Origin: CAVTQY01 sp963736975
Lineage (GTDB): Bacteria > Pseudomonadota > Alphaproteobacteria > Acetobacterales > Acetobacteraceae
Reading direction: 5' to 3'
Assembly (NCBI GenBank): GCA_963736975.1
Contig: CAVTQY010000001.1
Span: 4,095,614-4,159,613, forward strand
DNA length: 64,000 nt
Shown here: positions 6,396-14,985 of the stretch, one piece after another
Position numbering within the stretch: position 1 is the stretch's first letter
Layout of the letters: each line of letters begins with the position of its first letter
The notes under the pieces: generated by a model
Told to the model about the DNA's origin: nothing
Databases searched by the model: none
Seen by the model: the letters and a program-made list of their open reading frames with translations, nothing else
Translations under genes and position numbers: made by a program

Positions 6396-8210
6396 GTGCC
6401 CGAAGGCGCACGGGCGGAATCATCCGCGCAGTCTGCCCTTGCGGCGGCGCCGGACATTCAGCCGATGCCGCCGCTCGACACGCCGGCCTTTCTTCGTCTC
6501 TTTCAGCTTCGTGCGGCGCAGATCATGTGGTTTCTCGGCGCCGGCGCGTCTCGCTCAGCCGGCATCAAGACCGCCGGCGATATGATCTGGGACTTCAAGC
6601 AGCGGCTCTATCGGTCGCAGAAGAAGCTGCCGCCCTCGGCAATCACCGACATCGGCGAGCCCGCCGTTCAGCGGAAGCTCCAAGCCCATTTCGATGGCCT
6701 GGGCGGATTCCCGCCCGTCGACTCCGAGACCGAATACTCCGCCTATTTCGAGGCAACCTACCATGCGCCGAGAGATCGCCGCGCCTATCTCGACGAGCTG
6801 ATCGCGCGTGGCAAGCCGTCCTTCGGCCATCACGCGCTCGCGCTCCTCATGGCGGAAGATCTCTGTCGGATCGTCTGGACCACGAATTTCGACCGCACCG
6901 TTGAGGATGCAGCCGCCGAGCGTCTGGGCGGGACAGGACGGCTGGTTATCGCCGACTTGAAGGAACCGGAGAAGATTCGCCGCGCGGTCGATGAGAGCCG
7001 TTGGCCCGTCTACGGCAAGCTTCACGGCGACTATCATTCCGACGCGCTGAAGAACACAGACGGGGAGCTTCGCCAGCAGGATGTGGAGATGCGGCGCAGC
7101 CTGGTTGACTACTGCCGCCGGCAGGGCTTGGCCGTCATCGGCTACAGCGGGCGCGACGCCTCGATCATGGCAGCGCTGGAGGAGGCTCTGGACGAGGGGC
7201 GCGGCTTCCCGGGCGGCTTGTTCTGGTTCAAGCGCGGCCAGGATACGCCCTATTCAGCGGTCACCGCCCTGATCGCCCGCGCCCGCGCCCTCGGTATTGA
7301 TGCCCATCTGGTGGAGGCAGAATCCTTCGACGAACTCTTCTCCGATCTTCTCCGCTTTCTCCCACAGACGGCAGACAAGCTCGCCAGCCTCGCCGGAGCC
7401 GCTCGGCCGCGGCTCGCGACGGCCAAGCCGCGGCCGAGTACGGGGCCGGTGCCGGCGATCCGAATGAACGCGCTTGCGGTCACCTCGCGTCCTGCGCTCT
7501 GCCGGATCATCGACTGCACGATCGGCGGCGACAAGGAGGTCGACGAGGCGATCGCCAAGATCGGTGTCGAGATCATCGCGCACCGTGTCCGAGACGGCGT
7601 CCTTGCCTTCGGCCGCGATGGGGACATTCGTGCCGCTTTCGAGCCTTTCGGCATCAAGGCTTTCGACCAGCACCCGCTCTCCTCGAAGAAGCTCGTCAGG
7701 GAGGGAGGCGAACGCGCGCTTCTCCGCGACGCGCTGTTCCGCGCGATTGCCGGTCGGCCTGGATTGTCTCTTGAGCGCCGGTATAGCCGGGTCAGACTGC
7801 GGCCCGCGCCGGGTCAAGTGCAGGCGTCGATCTTCAACACTGACACTGCTAAGCCCGTGGACCGCATATCGGGTGTGGTGCCCAAGACTGACATTCCTTG
7901 GAGCGAAGCCTGTGGTCTGCGGGTCGATTACCGCCTCGACCAGCTATGGCTCCTAATCCAGCCCACAGTCGCAACCGACCTCCCGGCTGACGCCCCCGAC
8001 GAAATCGTCGAGCTGACCCGCGAGTTCGTGCGAGAGCGGCGCGCACGTCGCCACAACCGTTTCGCCAACGCTCTGCTCGATGGTTGGATAAGCCTCATCG
8101 TCGGGCGCGAACCGAGGGTGCGCCTCAAAACGTTCGGTATTGCGGACGGCATCGACGCAGAGTTTGAGATCCTCCGCACTTCGGCGTTCAGCGGGATCGG
8201 CAAGCCATGA
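6396..8210 (+). CDS. SIR2-APAZ effector of short-Argonaute (SPARSA) system
   Basis: 604 residues from GTG 6396; an internal ATG at 6465 is possible. The N-terminal SIR2 domain shows GAGAS (48-52), TTNFD (162-166), KLHG (208-211, catalytic His) and GYSGRD (249-254). The C-terminal 250 residues fit the APAZ position, replacing the N/PAZ lobes of a long Argonaute. In the characterised SPARSA pairs the SIR2 domain hydrolyses NAD+ when the partner Argonaute recognises invader DNA with its guide, causing abortive protection. The stop overlaps the Argonaute start by 4 nt (ATGA), as expected for an obligate heterodimer. All SIR2 signature residues are present, so activity is plausible. Confidence 0.9.
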   Translation: MPEGARAESSAQSALAAAPDIQPMPPLDTPAFLRLFQLRAAQIMWFLGAGASRSAGIKTAGDMIWDFKQRLYRSQKKLPPSAITDIGEPAVQRKLQAHFDGLGGFPPVDSETEYSAYFEATYHAPRDRRAYLDELIARGKPSFGHHALALLMAEDLCRIVWTTNFDRTVEDAAAERLGGTGRLVIADLKEPEKIRRAVDESRWPVYGKLHGDYHSDALKNTDGELRQQDVEMRRSLVDYCRRQGLAVIGYSGRDASIMAALEEALDEGRGFPGGLFWFKRGQDTPYSAVTALIARARALGIDAHLVEAESFDELFSDLLRFLPQTADKLASLAGAARPRLATAKPRPSTGPVPAIRMNALAVTSRPALCRIIDCTIGGDKEVDEAIAKIGVEIIAHRVRDGVLAFGRDGDIRAAFEPFGIKAFDQHPLSSKKLVREGGERALLRDALFRAIAGRPGLSLERRYSRVRLRPAPGQVQASIFNTDTAKPVDRISGVVPKTDIPWSEACGLRVDYRLDQLWLLIQPTVATDLPADAPDEIVELTREFVRERRARRHNRFANALLDGWISLIVGREPRVRLKTFGIADGIDAEFEILRTSAFSGIGKP

Positions 8211-9634
8211 GCGCCGCCCAACCTTTCCGGCTCCCCGGGCACATAGTGCTCCCCGAGCCGCAACTTCGCTTTGGGTCGAATGATGCACGCGACGTCGACA
8301 TTCACCCCATGGAAGGGCTCATCCGCTTCGGACCGTACAGCCACGGTAAGCTGTCCCCCGTCGCCAACCCGATCCGGGTCGGAATGATCGTGCCGGCCGG
8401 TCTCGAGGAATCGCTGGTCCGCCAAATGCGCGAATTGGACCAAGAGCATAAACCGCGCGAACGCAAACAGTATCTTCCGACCTTTCCCGGCTTCGAGAAG
8501 GTTTTCGGAGTAAGGTTCACACGCGGCGGCCCGGCGAGCCGGATCGTCATGTCGCAGGATCTCGACCGTCAGATCGAATCCGCGGCGGCGCCCCATGTCG
8601 TGCTGGCTGAGGCGCTGACGCGTGCTCTCTTCGCGCTGCGCAACACCCGCGACAGCTTCGACATCGTCGTCATCCTGCTCAAGGAGAGCTGGTCGCCGGC
8701 CTATCGCGGGCCTGTCGGGGATGACTTCGACCTCCATGACTATGTGAAGGCTTATGCCGCCTCCGAGAGTATATGCGTGCAGTTCCTGCGTGAGGACAGC
8801 GCGCTGAACTATCATTGCAGGTGCAGCGTCGCCTGGCGCCTCGGCATCGCGCTTTACACGAAGGCAGGGGGTACGCCGTGGGTTCTTGCTGAAATCGAAC
8901 CGGGCACGGCCTTCATCGGTATAGATTATGCGCTGCGCGCCGGCGACAAGATTGCCCAGCGCTTCGCCATCTGCTGCAGCCAAGTTTTCGACGCCGAGGG
9001 TTCGGGCCTCGAGTTCGTGGCTTATGAGGCGGACGGCGTCCATATGCTAGGCAAAAATCCGTTCCTCCGCCGCGACCAGATGCTGAAGGTCATGGCGCGT
9101 AGCCTCGCCATTTATCAGCGAAAGCATTCGGGTGACCCGCCCCGGCGCATCGTAGTCCACAAGAACACCGAGTTTCGCCACGATGAGATTGAGGGCGTTT
9201 TCGACGCCCTGCCGAACGCTGATTCAATCGAGTTAGTCCATGTGCAGCAGAGCTGCGGCTGGCGTGGTGTGCTCATCGCGGGACCGCAGCGCCCCCATGG
9301 CTACCCATGCCGACGGGGCACGACATTCCAACTCGGATCGCACGAGGCTCTGTTGTGGACACAGGGCAATTTGCCGGCCGTCGCCAATGGCAAGGATTAT
9401 TACAAAGAGGGCAAAGGCACGCCCGAGCCGTTGCTACTCGTTCGCCATACGGGCCTCGGCGGAATCGACGATCTCTGCCGCGAAACCCTCGCTCTCACAA
9501 AGATGGATTGGAACAACGATGGTCCATACGACCGACTGCCAGTTACCTTAAACTTCGCTGGAACGCTTGCAACCATTGTCAAGCGCATGCCGAAACTCCA
9601 ACCTCAGTCTTATCCCGTGCGCCTATTCATGTAA
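8207..9634 (+). CDS. Short prokaryotic Argonaute (MID-PIWI)
   Basis: 475 residues, the length of short pAgos that carry only MID and PIWI lobes. PIWI landmarks are FIGIDY (first acidic residue at 240), VVHKNTEFRHDE near 317-328, and the C-terminal stretch LTKMDWNN, YDRLPVTL and PVRLFM with the conserved terminal hydrophobic residues. The segment that carries a catalytic Asp in slicing Argonautes reads HKN here. The protein is therefore probably a guide-directed recogniser rather than a nuclease, as in other SPARSA pairs. It is coupled to the SIR2-APAZ gene by a 4-nt overlap. A DUF3800 gene follows 49 bp later. Confidence 0.92.
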   Translation: MSAAQPFRLPGHIVLPEPQLRFGSNDARDVDIHPMEGLIRFGPYSHGKLSPVANPIRVGMIVPAGLEESLVRQMRELDQEHKPRERKQYLPTFPGFEKVFGVRFTRGGPASRIVMSQDLDRQIESAAAPHVVLAEALTRALFALRNTRDSFDIVVILLKESWSPAYRGPVGDDFDLHDYVKAYAASESICVQFLREDSALNYHCRCSVAWRLGIALYTKAGGTPWVLAEIEPGTAFIGIDYALRAGDKIAQRFAICCSQVFDAEGSGLEFVAYEADGVHMLGKNPFLRRDQMLKVMARSLAIYQRKHSGDPPRRIVVHKNTEFRHDEIEGVFDALPNADSIELVHVQQSCGWRGVLIAGPQRPHGYPCRRGTTFQLGSHEALLWTQGNLPAVANGKDYYKEGKGTPEPLLLVRHTGLGGIDDLCRETLALTKMDWNNDGPYDRLPVTLNFAGTLATIVKRMPKLQPQSYPVRLFM

Positions 9635-9683
9635 TCGGAGGCAACGCGATGGAGAGCCCAAGTTCGAAAGGCTAGCGATCTCT

Positions 9684-10746
9684 ATGGAGTGTTTTCGGAT
9701 CGATGAGAGCGGATACACGGGGTTTGATCTCCTGAACGCCGACCAGCGTTTCCAAGGCGCGACAGCAATCGCCATCAGCGACCAAGACGCCGCCCGCCTC
9801 ATTAGCGAACATTTCCCGAAGTTGCAGGCGCCTGAGCTCAAATACCGTGCGCTGTCGCGTCGCCCGGCCAACCACCCGCGTCTGCTTGCCCTCCAGCGCG
9901 ACGTTCTTAACCATTACAAGTGCGTCACCTACGTATGCGACAAGCGCTTCCTGCTGGTGCTGATGCTCGTGGATTATGCAGTCGAGCCCTTTTACTACGA
10001 GAGAGGCCTAAACTTTTACGAAGACGGTCAGAACTACGCGATGGCATCGCTTTTGTCTGTCGTCGGTCCGACGCTTCTCGGCCCACCAGCCTTTGATGGG
10101 CTGATGGTGTCCTTTCAGCGCGCGGTCAAGGAGAAGACGCCGGAGGCTCTGAACGCTCTCGTCTCTGCCGCGCGGGAGACCAAGTGGCGCGCGCTTCCAG
10201 AAGCTCTTGGGCCGCTGGCGCAGTACGCGGCGCCCGAGTGTCTGTCCGCAATTGCGACGCCGAGCGTGAGCACCGATGCGGCTTTAGTGGTGCTGCAATC
10301 TCTGATCAGCCGCATGGAGGCGATGGCCGACGGCCCGTACCGCGTCGAGCACGATCAATCCAAGAACCTGCTAACCTACCACGATCTGCTGCAACGGTTC
10401 ATCGAACACGACCAGGAAATCGAGTTTCGGCAATCCGAAATCGCCACAATAAAGTTCCCCCTGAAGCTAACCGAAGTCATACAAGTCGATTCAAAGACGA
10501 GTTCCTGCAGTGCAATTGGCCGACGTGATGGTTGGGGCCGCGATCGAGGCGGGAAGCAAGCTCGCCGGGCTGCGATCTGGCAGCCTCGATCCGGAGGCCG
10601 TACTGTCGCAATATTCCGACCATCAGTTCATCCATATGATTCCCTCTATCGACTTCGAAGAGCAGCGACGATTTCGGCAGGGAACCCAGGCCGCGGAAGT
10701 CATCGATTATTTCTCCACCAATTTCTTCACACCGCGTAGAAGTTGA
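9684..10746 (+). pseudogene. DUF3800 protein, interrupted by a +1 frameshift
   Basis: Starts MECFRIDESGYTG (ATG 9684), the DUF3800 N-terminal DESG motif of an RNase-H-like fold. The body continues through FYYERGLNFYEDGQNYA. Near 10,490-10,510 the frame is lost directly after VDSKTS. The expected C-terminal motif VQLADVMVGA is intact in the +1 frame and runs to a TGA at 10744. Removing one base there restores a normal protein of about 353 residues. DUF3800 genes are frequent in mobile and defence-associated DNA and are suspected nucleases. Co-orientation and the 49-bp gap suggest co-transcription with SPARSA. The shift may be a real mutation or a sequencing error. Confidence 0.8.
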
Positions 10747-10768
10747 GCGCGGCTATCCGTCGTAGGGC

Positions 10769-10836
10769 GGGGGAAAGTTTTCCCCTGCGGCCGAGCCTGT
10801 AGTCTCGGCCGACCCCTTCTGCGGGGGACACCCCGC
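10769..10836 (+). promoter_or_regulatory. Three consecutive hairpins before ardC
   Basis: Hairpin 1 is GGGGAAA-G-TTTTCCCC (10770-10785). Hairpin 2 is CGGCCGAG / CTCGGCCG with an 8-nt loop (10788-10811). Hairpin 3 is GCGGGG-GACA-CCCCGC (10821-10836). They occupy most of the DUF3800-ardC gap and could terminate upstream transcription, act as protein-binding sites or form the 5' part of the ardC leader. Confidence 0.6.
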
Positions 10837-10873
10837 AACGCCCCAAGAGTGAGAGTGCGGACGGATTTTCCGT

Positions 10874-10926
10874 GACGGGTTGAGGGCTGGGAGAGAGGCT
10901 CCCGGCGCCCGTCGCGGAGATCCGCG
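10874..10926 (+). ncRNA. Structured leader of ardC (shared with parB)
   Basis: An outer stem GACGGG (10874-10879) pairs with CCCGTC (10908-10913). The inner hairpin GCTGGGAG...CTCCCGGC has an AGAGG-type purine loop. Directly after the stem comes CGCGGAGA, the probable ribosome-binding site, then ATG 10927. The parB gene has the same architecture and sequence landmarks (CGTGACGGGTTG, GAGAG, CGCCCGTCGCGGAGA) at 17927-17984. Conservation with compensatory change suggests a cis-regulatory RNA or protein-binding leader. Function unknown. Confidence 0.6.
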
Positions 10927-11580
10927 ATGTCCAGAGACGCCGCTCGCCCTCGGTCCGGTGCTAGCCGGACCAGCCTCTATGATGAAATCACCACCAAGAT
11001 CATTGCCGAACTGGAGGCCGGCCGCGTGCCCTGGGTGCAGCCCTGGGGCACGGCGGCGGCGAAGGCGCCGCTTGCCATGCCGAAGAACGCCAGCACCGGC
11101 CGGTTCTATTCCGGGATCAACGTGCTGATCCTCTGGGGTTCGGTAATCGAGCACGGCTTCCCGGTCCAGGGCTGGCTGACGTTTCGCCAGGCCCTCGGCC
11201 TCGGCGGCAACGTCCGCAAGGGCGAGCACGGCACGACCGTCGTGTACGCCGACCGCTTCATCCCCGACGACGAGAAGAAACGCGCGCAAGAGACCGGCGA
11301 AGAAGCGCAAGCGATCCCGTTCCTCAAGCGCTTCACCGTCTTCAACCTCGCGCAATGCGAAGGCCTGCCGGAGAATCTCGTGGTCGCCCCACCGCTGCCC
11401 GAGCCGGGCCTCATCGAGCCCAAGGTGGAAGCGCTGATCAAAGCCAGCGGCATCGATTTTCGCATCGGCGGCAGCCGGGCCTTCTACATGCCCGCACAGG
11501 ACTATGTGCAAGTCCCACCGCCACAAGCCTATTTCGAGCCGATCAACTGGCACCGCACGGCGCTTCACGAGCTTGGTCAT
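10927..11580 (+). pseudogene. ardC: ArdC-type anti-restriction protein, N-terminal part
   Basis: The N-terminal ssDNA-binding domain (SLYDEITTKIIAELEAG, WVQPWG, FYSGINVLILW, RKGEHGTTVVYADRF) is followed by the zincin-like domain up to HRTALHELGH, the metalloprotease-type HExxH-like motif. Immediately after this His the reading frame enters a RIT element. A 27-codon tail of element sequence runs to a stop at 11661. The missing C-terminus is found at 17505-17810. ArdC proteins protect incoming plasmid DNA from restriction and bind ssDNA. As it stands the gene is disrupted, although the N-terminal domain could still be made. Confidence 0.85.
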
Positions 11581-11662
11581 AATGCCGAAGCTCGGATTAT
11601 GCCGCATGGCCAGGATTGGCGGCGGAACCACGGTCCTCCGGCCATGCGGTGTTCGGCATAAT
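11575..11662 (+). repeat. RIT left terminal repeats
   Basis: The outer repeat at 11575-11605 contains an imperfect palindrome (CATAATGCCGA-AGC-TCGGATTATG). The inner repeat GCGGTGTTCGGCATAAT at 11646-11662 shares the GGCATAAT core. Its last base is the first base of the ritC stop codon, so the recombinase genes run to the very edge of the terminal structure. Confidence 0.85.
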
Positions 11663-12657
11663 CAGAGCGCGTCGAGGAAGGCGAGCAGCTTGTCGTCTGG
11701 GCGATATCGGCCCGGCTTTGTGTCGGGTGCGGTGATGCGCGACAGTGCCTTCTCCTTCATCCGAAGATCGGCATGGATGTAGACCTGCGTCGTCTCGACG
11801 GATTCGTGACCGAGCCAAAGGGCGATTACCGTCTGGTCGACGCCATGCTGCAGCAGCTCCATCGCCGTACTGTGCCGGAGGACGTGGGGACTGACGCGCT
11901 TGCTCGCGAGCGATGGGCACGATGCGGCTGCGGTCTGACGGTGCTTGCGGACGAGATGCTCGAGCGCATCACGGCTCAACCTGTCACCCCGCATCGATGG
12001 GAACAACGGATCGTCCCCAGACCCGCGCCCTTCCTTAAGCCAGCGTTCCAACACACTGACAGTGTCGCGGCGCAACGGGGTGCAGCGTTCCTTCCGGCCC
12101 TTGCCGTCGCAGCGTAGATGCGCACCCTTGCCGAAAACGATATCCCGGCAGCGCAAGTTGATCAGCTCCGATGCTCTGAGACCGGTCTGGAGCGCGACCA
12201 GCAGGATCGCATGGTCCCGCCGGCCGGTCCATGTCGAGCGGTCCGGTGCGGCCAGCAGCGCTGAGATCTCGTCGCGATCGAGGAAGGTCACGCTGCGTTT
12301 GACGTACCGCTTGTCGGGCATCGCGAGAATCTGCTGGCAACGCAGCAGATGCGCGGGTTCGCTGATGGCGACGAAACGGAAGAAGGACCGGATCGCCGAC
12401 AGCCGCGTATTCCGGCTGCGCGCGCCGTTCCGACGGGTCGTCTCGACATGGAGCAGGAAGTCGCCGATGAACTCGGCATCGAGATCCTCGATCCGAAGCT
12501 GCGTTGGCGCCTTGCCCATCCGCTCGCTGGCGAAGCGGAGCAGCAGGCGGAAGGTGTCGCGGTAGCCGGCGATCGTATTAGCGCTTGCCTCCATCTGGGT
12601 GCAAAGACGATCGGTGAAGAATCGTTGGAGCAGCGCCGGGAAGGTCGAGACAGTCAT
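11662..12657 (-). CDS. ritC: RitC-type tyrosine recombinase
   Basis: 331 residues, third gene of the recombinase trio. The N-terminal SAM-like core-binding domain is DRLCTQMEASANTIAGYRDTFRLLLRF. Catalytic residues are TGLRASELINL (Arg), HVLRHSTAMELL (HxxR), LGHESVETTQVYIH (His and nucleophilic Tyr). ATG at 12657 overlaps the ritB stop by 4 nt. In RIT elements all three recombinases are conserved and probably act together. The stop lies at the inner terminal repeat. Confidence 0.92.
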   Translation of the reverse strand: MTVSTFPALLQRFFTDRLCTQMEASANTIAGYRDTFRLLLRFASERMGKAPTQLRIEDLDAEFIGDFLLHVETTRRNGARSRNTRLSAIRSFFRFVAISEPAHLLRCQQILAMPDKRYVKRSVTFLDRDEISALLAAPDRSTWTGRRDHAILLVALQTGLRASELINLRCRDIVFGKGAHLRCDGKGRKERCTPLRRDTVSVLERWLKEGRGSGDDPLFPSMRGDRLSRDALEHLVRKHRQTAAASCPSLASKRVSPHVLRHSTAMELLQHGVDQTVIALWLGHESVETTQVYIHADLRMKEKALSRITAPDTKPGRYRPDDKLLAFLDAL

Positions 12658-13598
12658 CGGCCTGCCTCCCCATTCTGATTACCTGTCACCCGCCTGGCGG
12701 CCAGTTCCAGCAGTTCCGGCACGGCTTCAATGTACCAATAGGTGCTCTCAGGCTTAGTGTGGCCGAGATAGGTTGTCAGCTTGATCATCTCGCGGGCCGG
12801 GTCCTTGCCCGCGCGATACCATCCGAGAATGGTTCGGGCGGGGAAGCTGTGCCGGAGATCATGGATGCGTGGGCCGCGGCCGTGGCGTCCGTACAGCTGC
12901 TCGGGGCGCAGGCCGATACGCTGGCAGACGATCGCGAAGTTGTAGCGTGCGCTGCAATCATCCGGCCGGGTGCCATGGTCTGTCGCGAAGAAGCATTGCG
13001 GCGTGAAGCCCAGGAGCCGATCTCGCTCCCGAGCATAGGCGACCAGGCGTGAGGTGATGCTATCGTGGATCGGCACGAACCGAGCCTTGCCGCCCTTGCC
13101 GCGCCGGATGGTCAGCACACCCAGATCAAGATCGACGTCATCGATGTCGAGCACCAGGGCTTCGCTGATCCGCAGTCCAGTCATCGCGATGAGGCCGAAC
13201 AGGGTCGAGAAGGTCAGCCCGCGCATGCCATAGACCGAGGGTAACGCCGAGGCGGCGGCGATGATCTTCCCAATCTCCTCTTCGCTGTAGATATACGGCC
13301 GGGAGCGTCGGGACCGGTTTGGAATCAGACCCTGCGGCGGAATCTCATGGGCCGGATTGAGATTATGCAGCCACTGCGCGAACAGCCGCACGATGCAGAG
13401 CCGAGCAGCCCAGGTTTGTCGGCTTGCGTGGCCGAACATTCCCTGCCACTTCACGAACAGGCCGGTGCTGACGTGATCAGCGCCCTGGCTTTCGGCGAAG
13501 GCGATGAAGCGTCTCAGTATCCGCTCGCTCGTGCGGAGCTCGTAGCCCAGACTGCTCCGAATCGTCAGGTAGCGATCGAGTTCTTGGCGGAGATTCAT
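12654..13598 (-). CDS. ritB: RitB-type tyrosine recombinase
   Basis: 314 residues, middle gene of the trio. The start MNLRQELDRYLTIRSSLGYEL belongs to the short N-terminal domain typical of RitB. Catalytic motifs are MTGLRISEALVLD, HDLRHSFPARTI and LGHTKPESTYWYI. It overlaps both neighbours by 4 nt, implying strict translational coupling and defined stoichiometry. The overlapping ATGA junctions match the organisation known for RIT elements. Confidence 0.92.
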   Translation of the reverse strand: MNLRQELDRYLTIRSSLGYELRTSERILRRFIAFAESQGADHVSTGLFVKWQGMFGHASRQTWAARLCIVRLFAQWLHNLNPAHEIPPQGLIPNRSRRSRPYIYSEEEIGKIIAAASALPSVYGMRGLTFSTLFGLIAMTGLRISEALVLDIDDVDLDLGVLTIRRGKGGKARFVPIHDSITSRLVAYARERDRLLGFTPQCFFATDHGTRPDDCSARYNFAIVCQRIGLRPEQLYGRHGRGPRIHDLRHSFPARTILGWYRAGKDPAREMIKLTTYLGHTKPESTYWYIEAVPELLELAARRVTGNQNGEAGR

Positions 13599-14818
13599 TT
13601 TGCACCTCCCGTGCTCGGCCAGGTCTGGGCGATCGAGCGGAGGCCCTCGATATCCACCTTGGCGTAGATGAGAGTGGAGGCGCGTGAACGATGGCGCAGC
13701 ATATCACACACCTCATCCAGTGATGCCCCCTTGCGCACGAGACTGGTCGCAAGACTGTGGCGCAGGACATGCGATCCGACATAGGGGGATGGCGGCTTCA
13801 CGCCGCAGCGGGCGAACGCATCCTTGAGGATGGCGTTGAGCACCTGCCCGTCCTTGAAAGGGCCGTGTGGCGCGCGGGCACTGACGAATAGAGCGCGCGA
13901 CGTGGACACGCGGTCATGGCGGATATAATCCGCCAGTGCTTCGCCAACGTCGGGTGGAATCGGCACCCGATCATGCCGCTGCCCCTTGCCCCGTATGATC
14001 AGCTCGCCAGCTCGCCAATCGATATCGTCGAGCTGAATCGCAATCACCTCTGGAGCTCGCAGACCAAGGCGCGCGAGCAGAAGAATCATCGCATGATTGC
14101 GCCGTCCGAAGCGGGGATCGCTTCGCACAGCGGCAAGAACAGATTCCACCTGTTCCGGCTCCAGATGACGGGGGAGCCGCGCGGCATAGCGCTGCGCGAC
14201 CTTCGGGATGCATAGCGCCAGATTGGCGGCGGTCAGCCCCTCCTTGAACAGATATTGGAAGAAGTTACGCAGGTGCGTCGGCTGGGTCTTGTCCCGATAC
14301 GGGCCCTTGCGCCCCGTCTGCCGTTGAAGGAAGGCGACGATGTCACTGGGTGCAATCCGACCGAAGTCGAGATCCTTATCGCCGAAGCGAAAGGTCAGGA
14401 ATCGGTCAGCGACGTACCAACAGCTAGCGATCGTCTTGTTGCTGAGCCCCCGCTGGCGAAGAAGATAATCCTCGTAATCGCGGCGCCGGGCGGCGCGGGC
14501 CATCTCCGCTGGCGTCGGTGGCGTTGGCGACCTCGCCATTCCTTGCACCACCAGATACTCGGCGAAGCGCTTGGCGATGAAAACAGCATATTGCTGGCGG
14601 TCGCAGCACCATGATGTTCGACGAACCAGATCAGCCGCGACATCCGGCGTCAGATCGCCGAGTGCCACGCCTTGCTCTTCCATCAACCGGAAGAGCCTCC
14701 GGATCGAGCGCAGATAGACGTTGATCGACCCTCTAACGTAGTTCAACCGTTCCAGCTCGGCGCGATATTGGTCGATGATCACGTCGAGCTGCATCGGCTC
14801 ATCTGTTGGATCGGACAT
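13595..14818 (-). CDS. ritA: RitA-type tyrosine recombinase
   Basis: 407 residues, first and largest of the trio. The N-terminal core-binding region (YRAELERLNYVRGSINVYLRS, landmark RGSINVYLRSIRRLF) is followed by catalytic motifs LGLRAPEVIAIQ, SHVLRHSLATSLV and LRHRSRASTLIYAKVD. ATG 14818 has a good Shine-Dalgarno AAGGAG a few bases upstream. That sequence lies in the 3' arm of a hairpin (14823-14846), which suggests restrained translation. All catalytic residues are present, so the element may still be mobile. Confidence 0.92.
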   Translation of the reverse strand: MSDPTDEPMQLDVIIDQYRAELERLNYVRGSINVYLRSIRRLFRLMEEQGVALGDLTPDVAADLVRRTSWCCDRQQYAVFIAKRFAEYLVVQGMARSPTPPTPAEMARAARRRDYEDYLLRQRGLSNKTIASCWYVADRFLTFRFGDKDLDFGRIAPSDIVAFLQRQTGRKGPYRDKTQPTHLRNFFQYLFKEGLTAANLALCIPKVAQRYAARLPRHLEPEQVESVLAAVRSDPRFGRRNHAMILLLARLGLRAPEVIAIQLDDIDWRAGELIIRGKGQRHDRVPIPPDVGEALADYIRHDRVSTSRALFVSARAPHGPFKDGQVLNAILKDAFARCGVKPPSPYVGSHVLRHSLATSLVRKGASLDEVCDMLRHRSRASTLIYAKVDIEGLRSIAQTWPSTGGAK

Positions 14819-14822
14819 GTCC

Positions 14823-14846
14823 TTGCTCCTTGTTGTTGAGGAGCAA
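14823..14846 (-). promoter_or_regulatory. Hairpin sequestering the ritA ribosome-binding site
   Basis: On the minus strand TTGCTCCT and AGGAGCAA (8 bp, perfect) flank an 8-nt CAACAACA loop. The 3' arm contains the AAGGAG Shine-Dalgarno of ritA, whose ATG begins 4 nt after the arm. Folding would hide the ribosome-binding site. The rest of 14847-14985 shows no gene. Confidence 0.6.
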
Positions 14847-14985
14847 AGGATGCCGCGCGGCTATCGGTGGTGTCCCAGTTACTCTCACACAAAGCAGGGA
14901 AAAGCATCCAGTCGAAGACCTTGCGCCAGGTACGGAAGTTCGACCGCGCCAGCGGTGCTCAGGTGCAGCTACCGCTGGGTCGCTA

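Noticed and set aside
10753..11631. 292-codon minus-strand opening opposite ardC
   Set aside because: It is the mirror of the well-supported ardC coding sequence and its hairpin leader; composition is typical of antisense frames in high-GC DNA.
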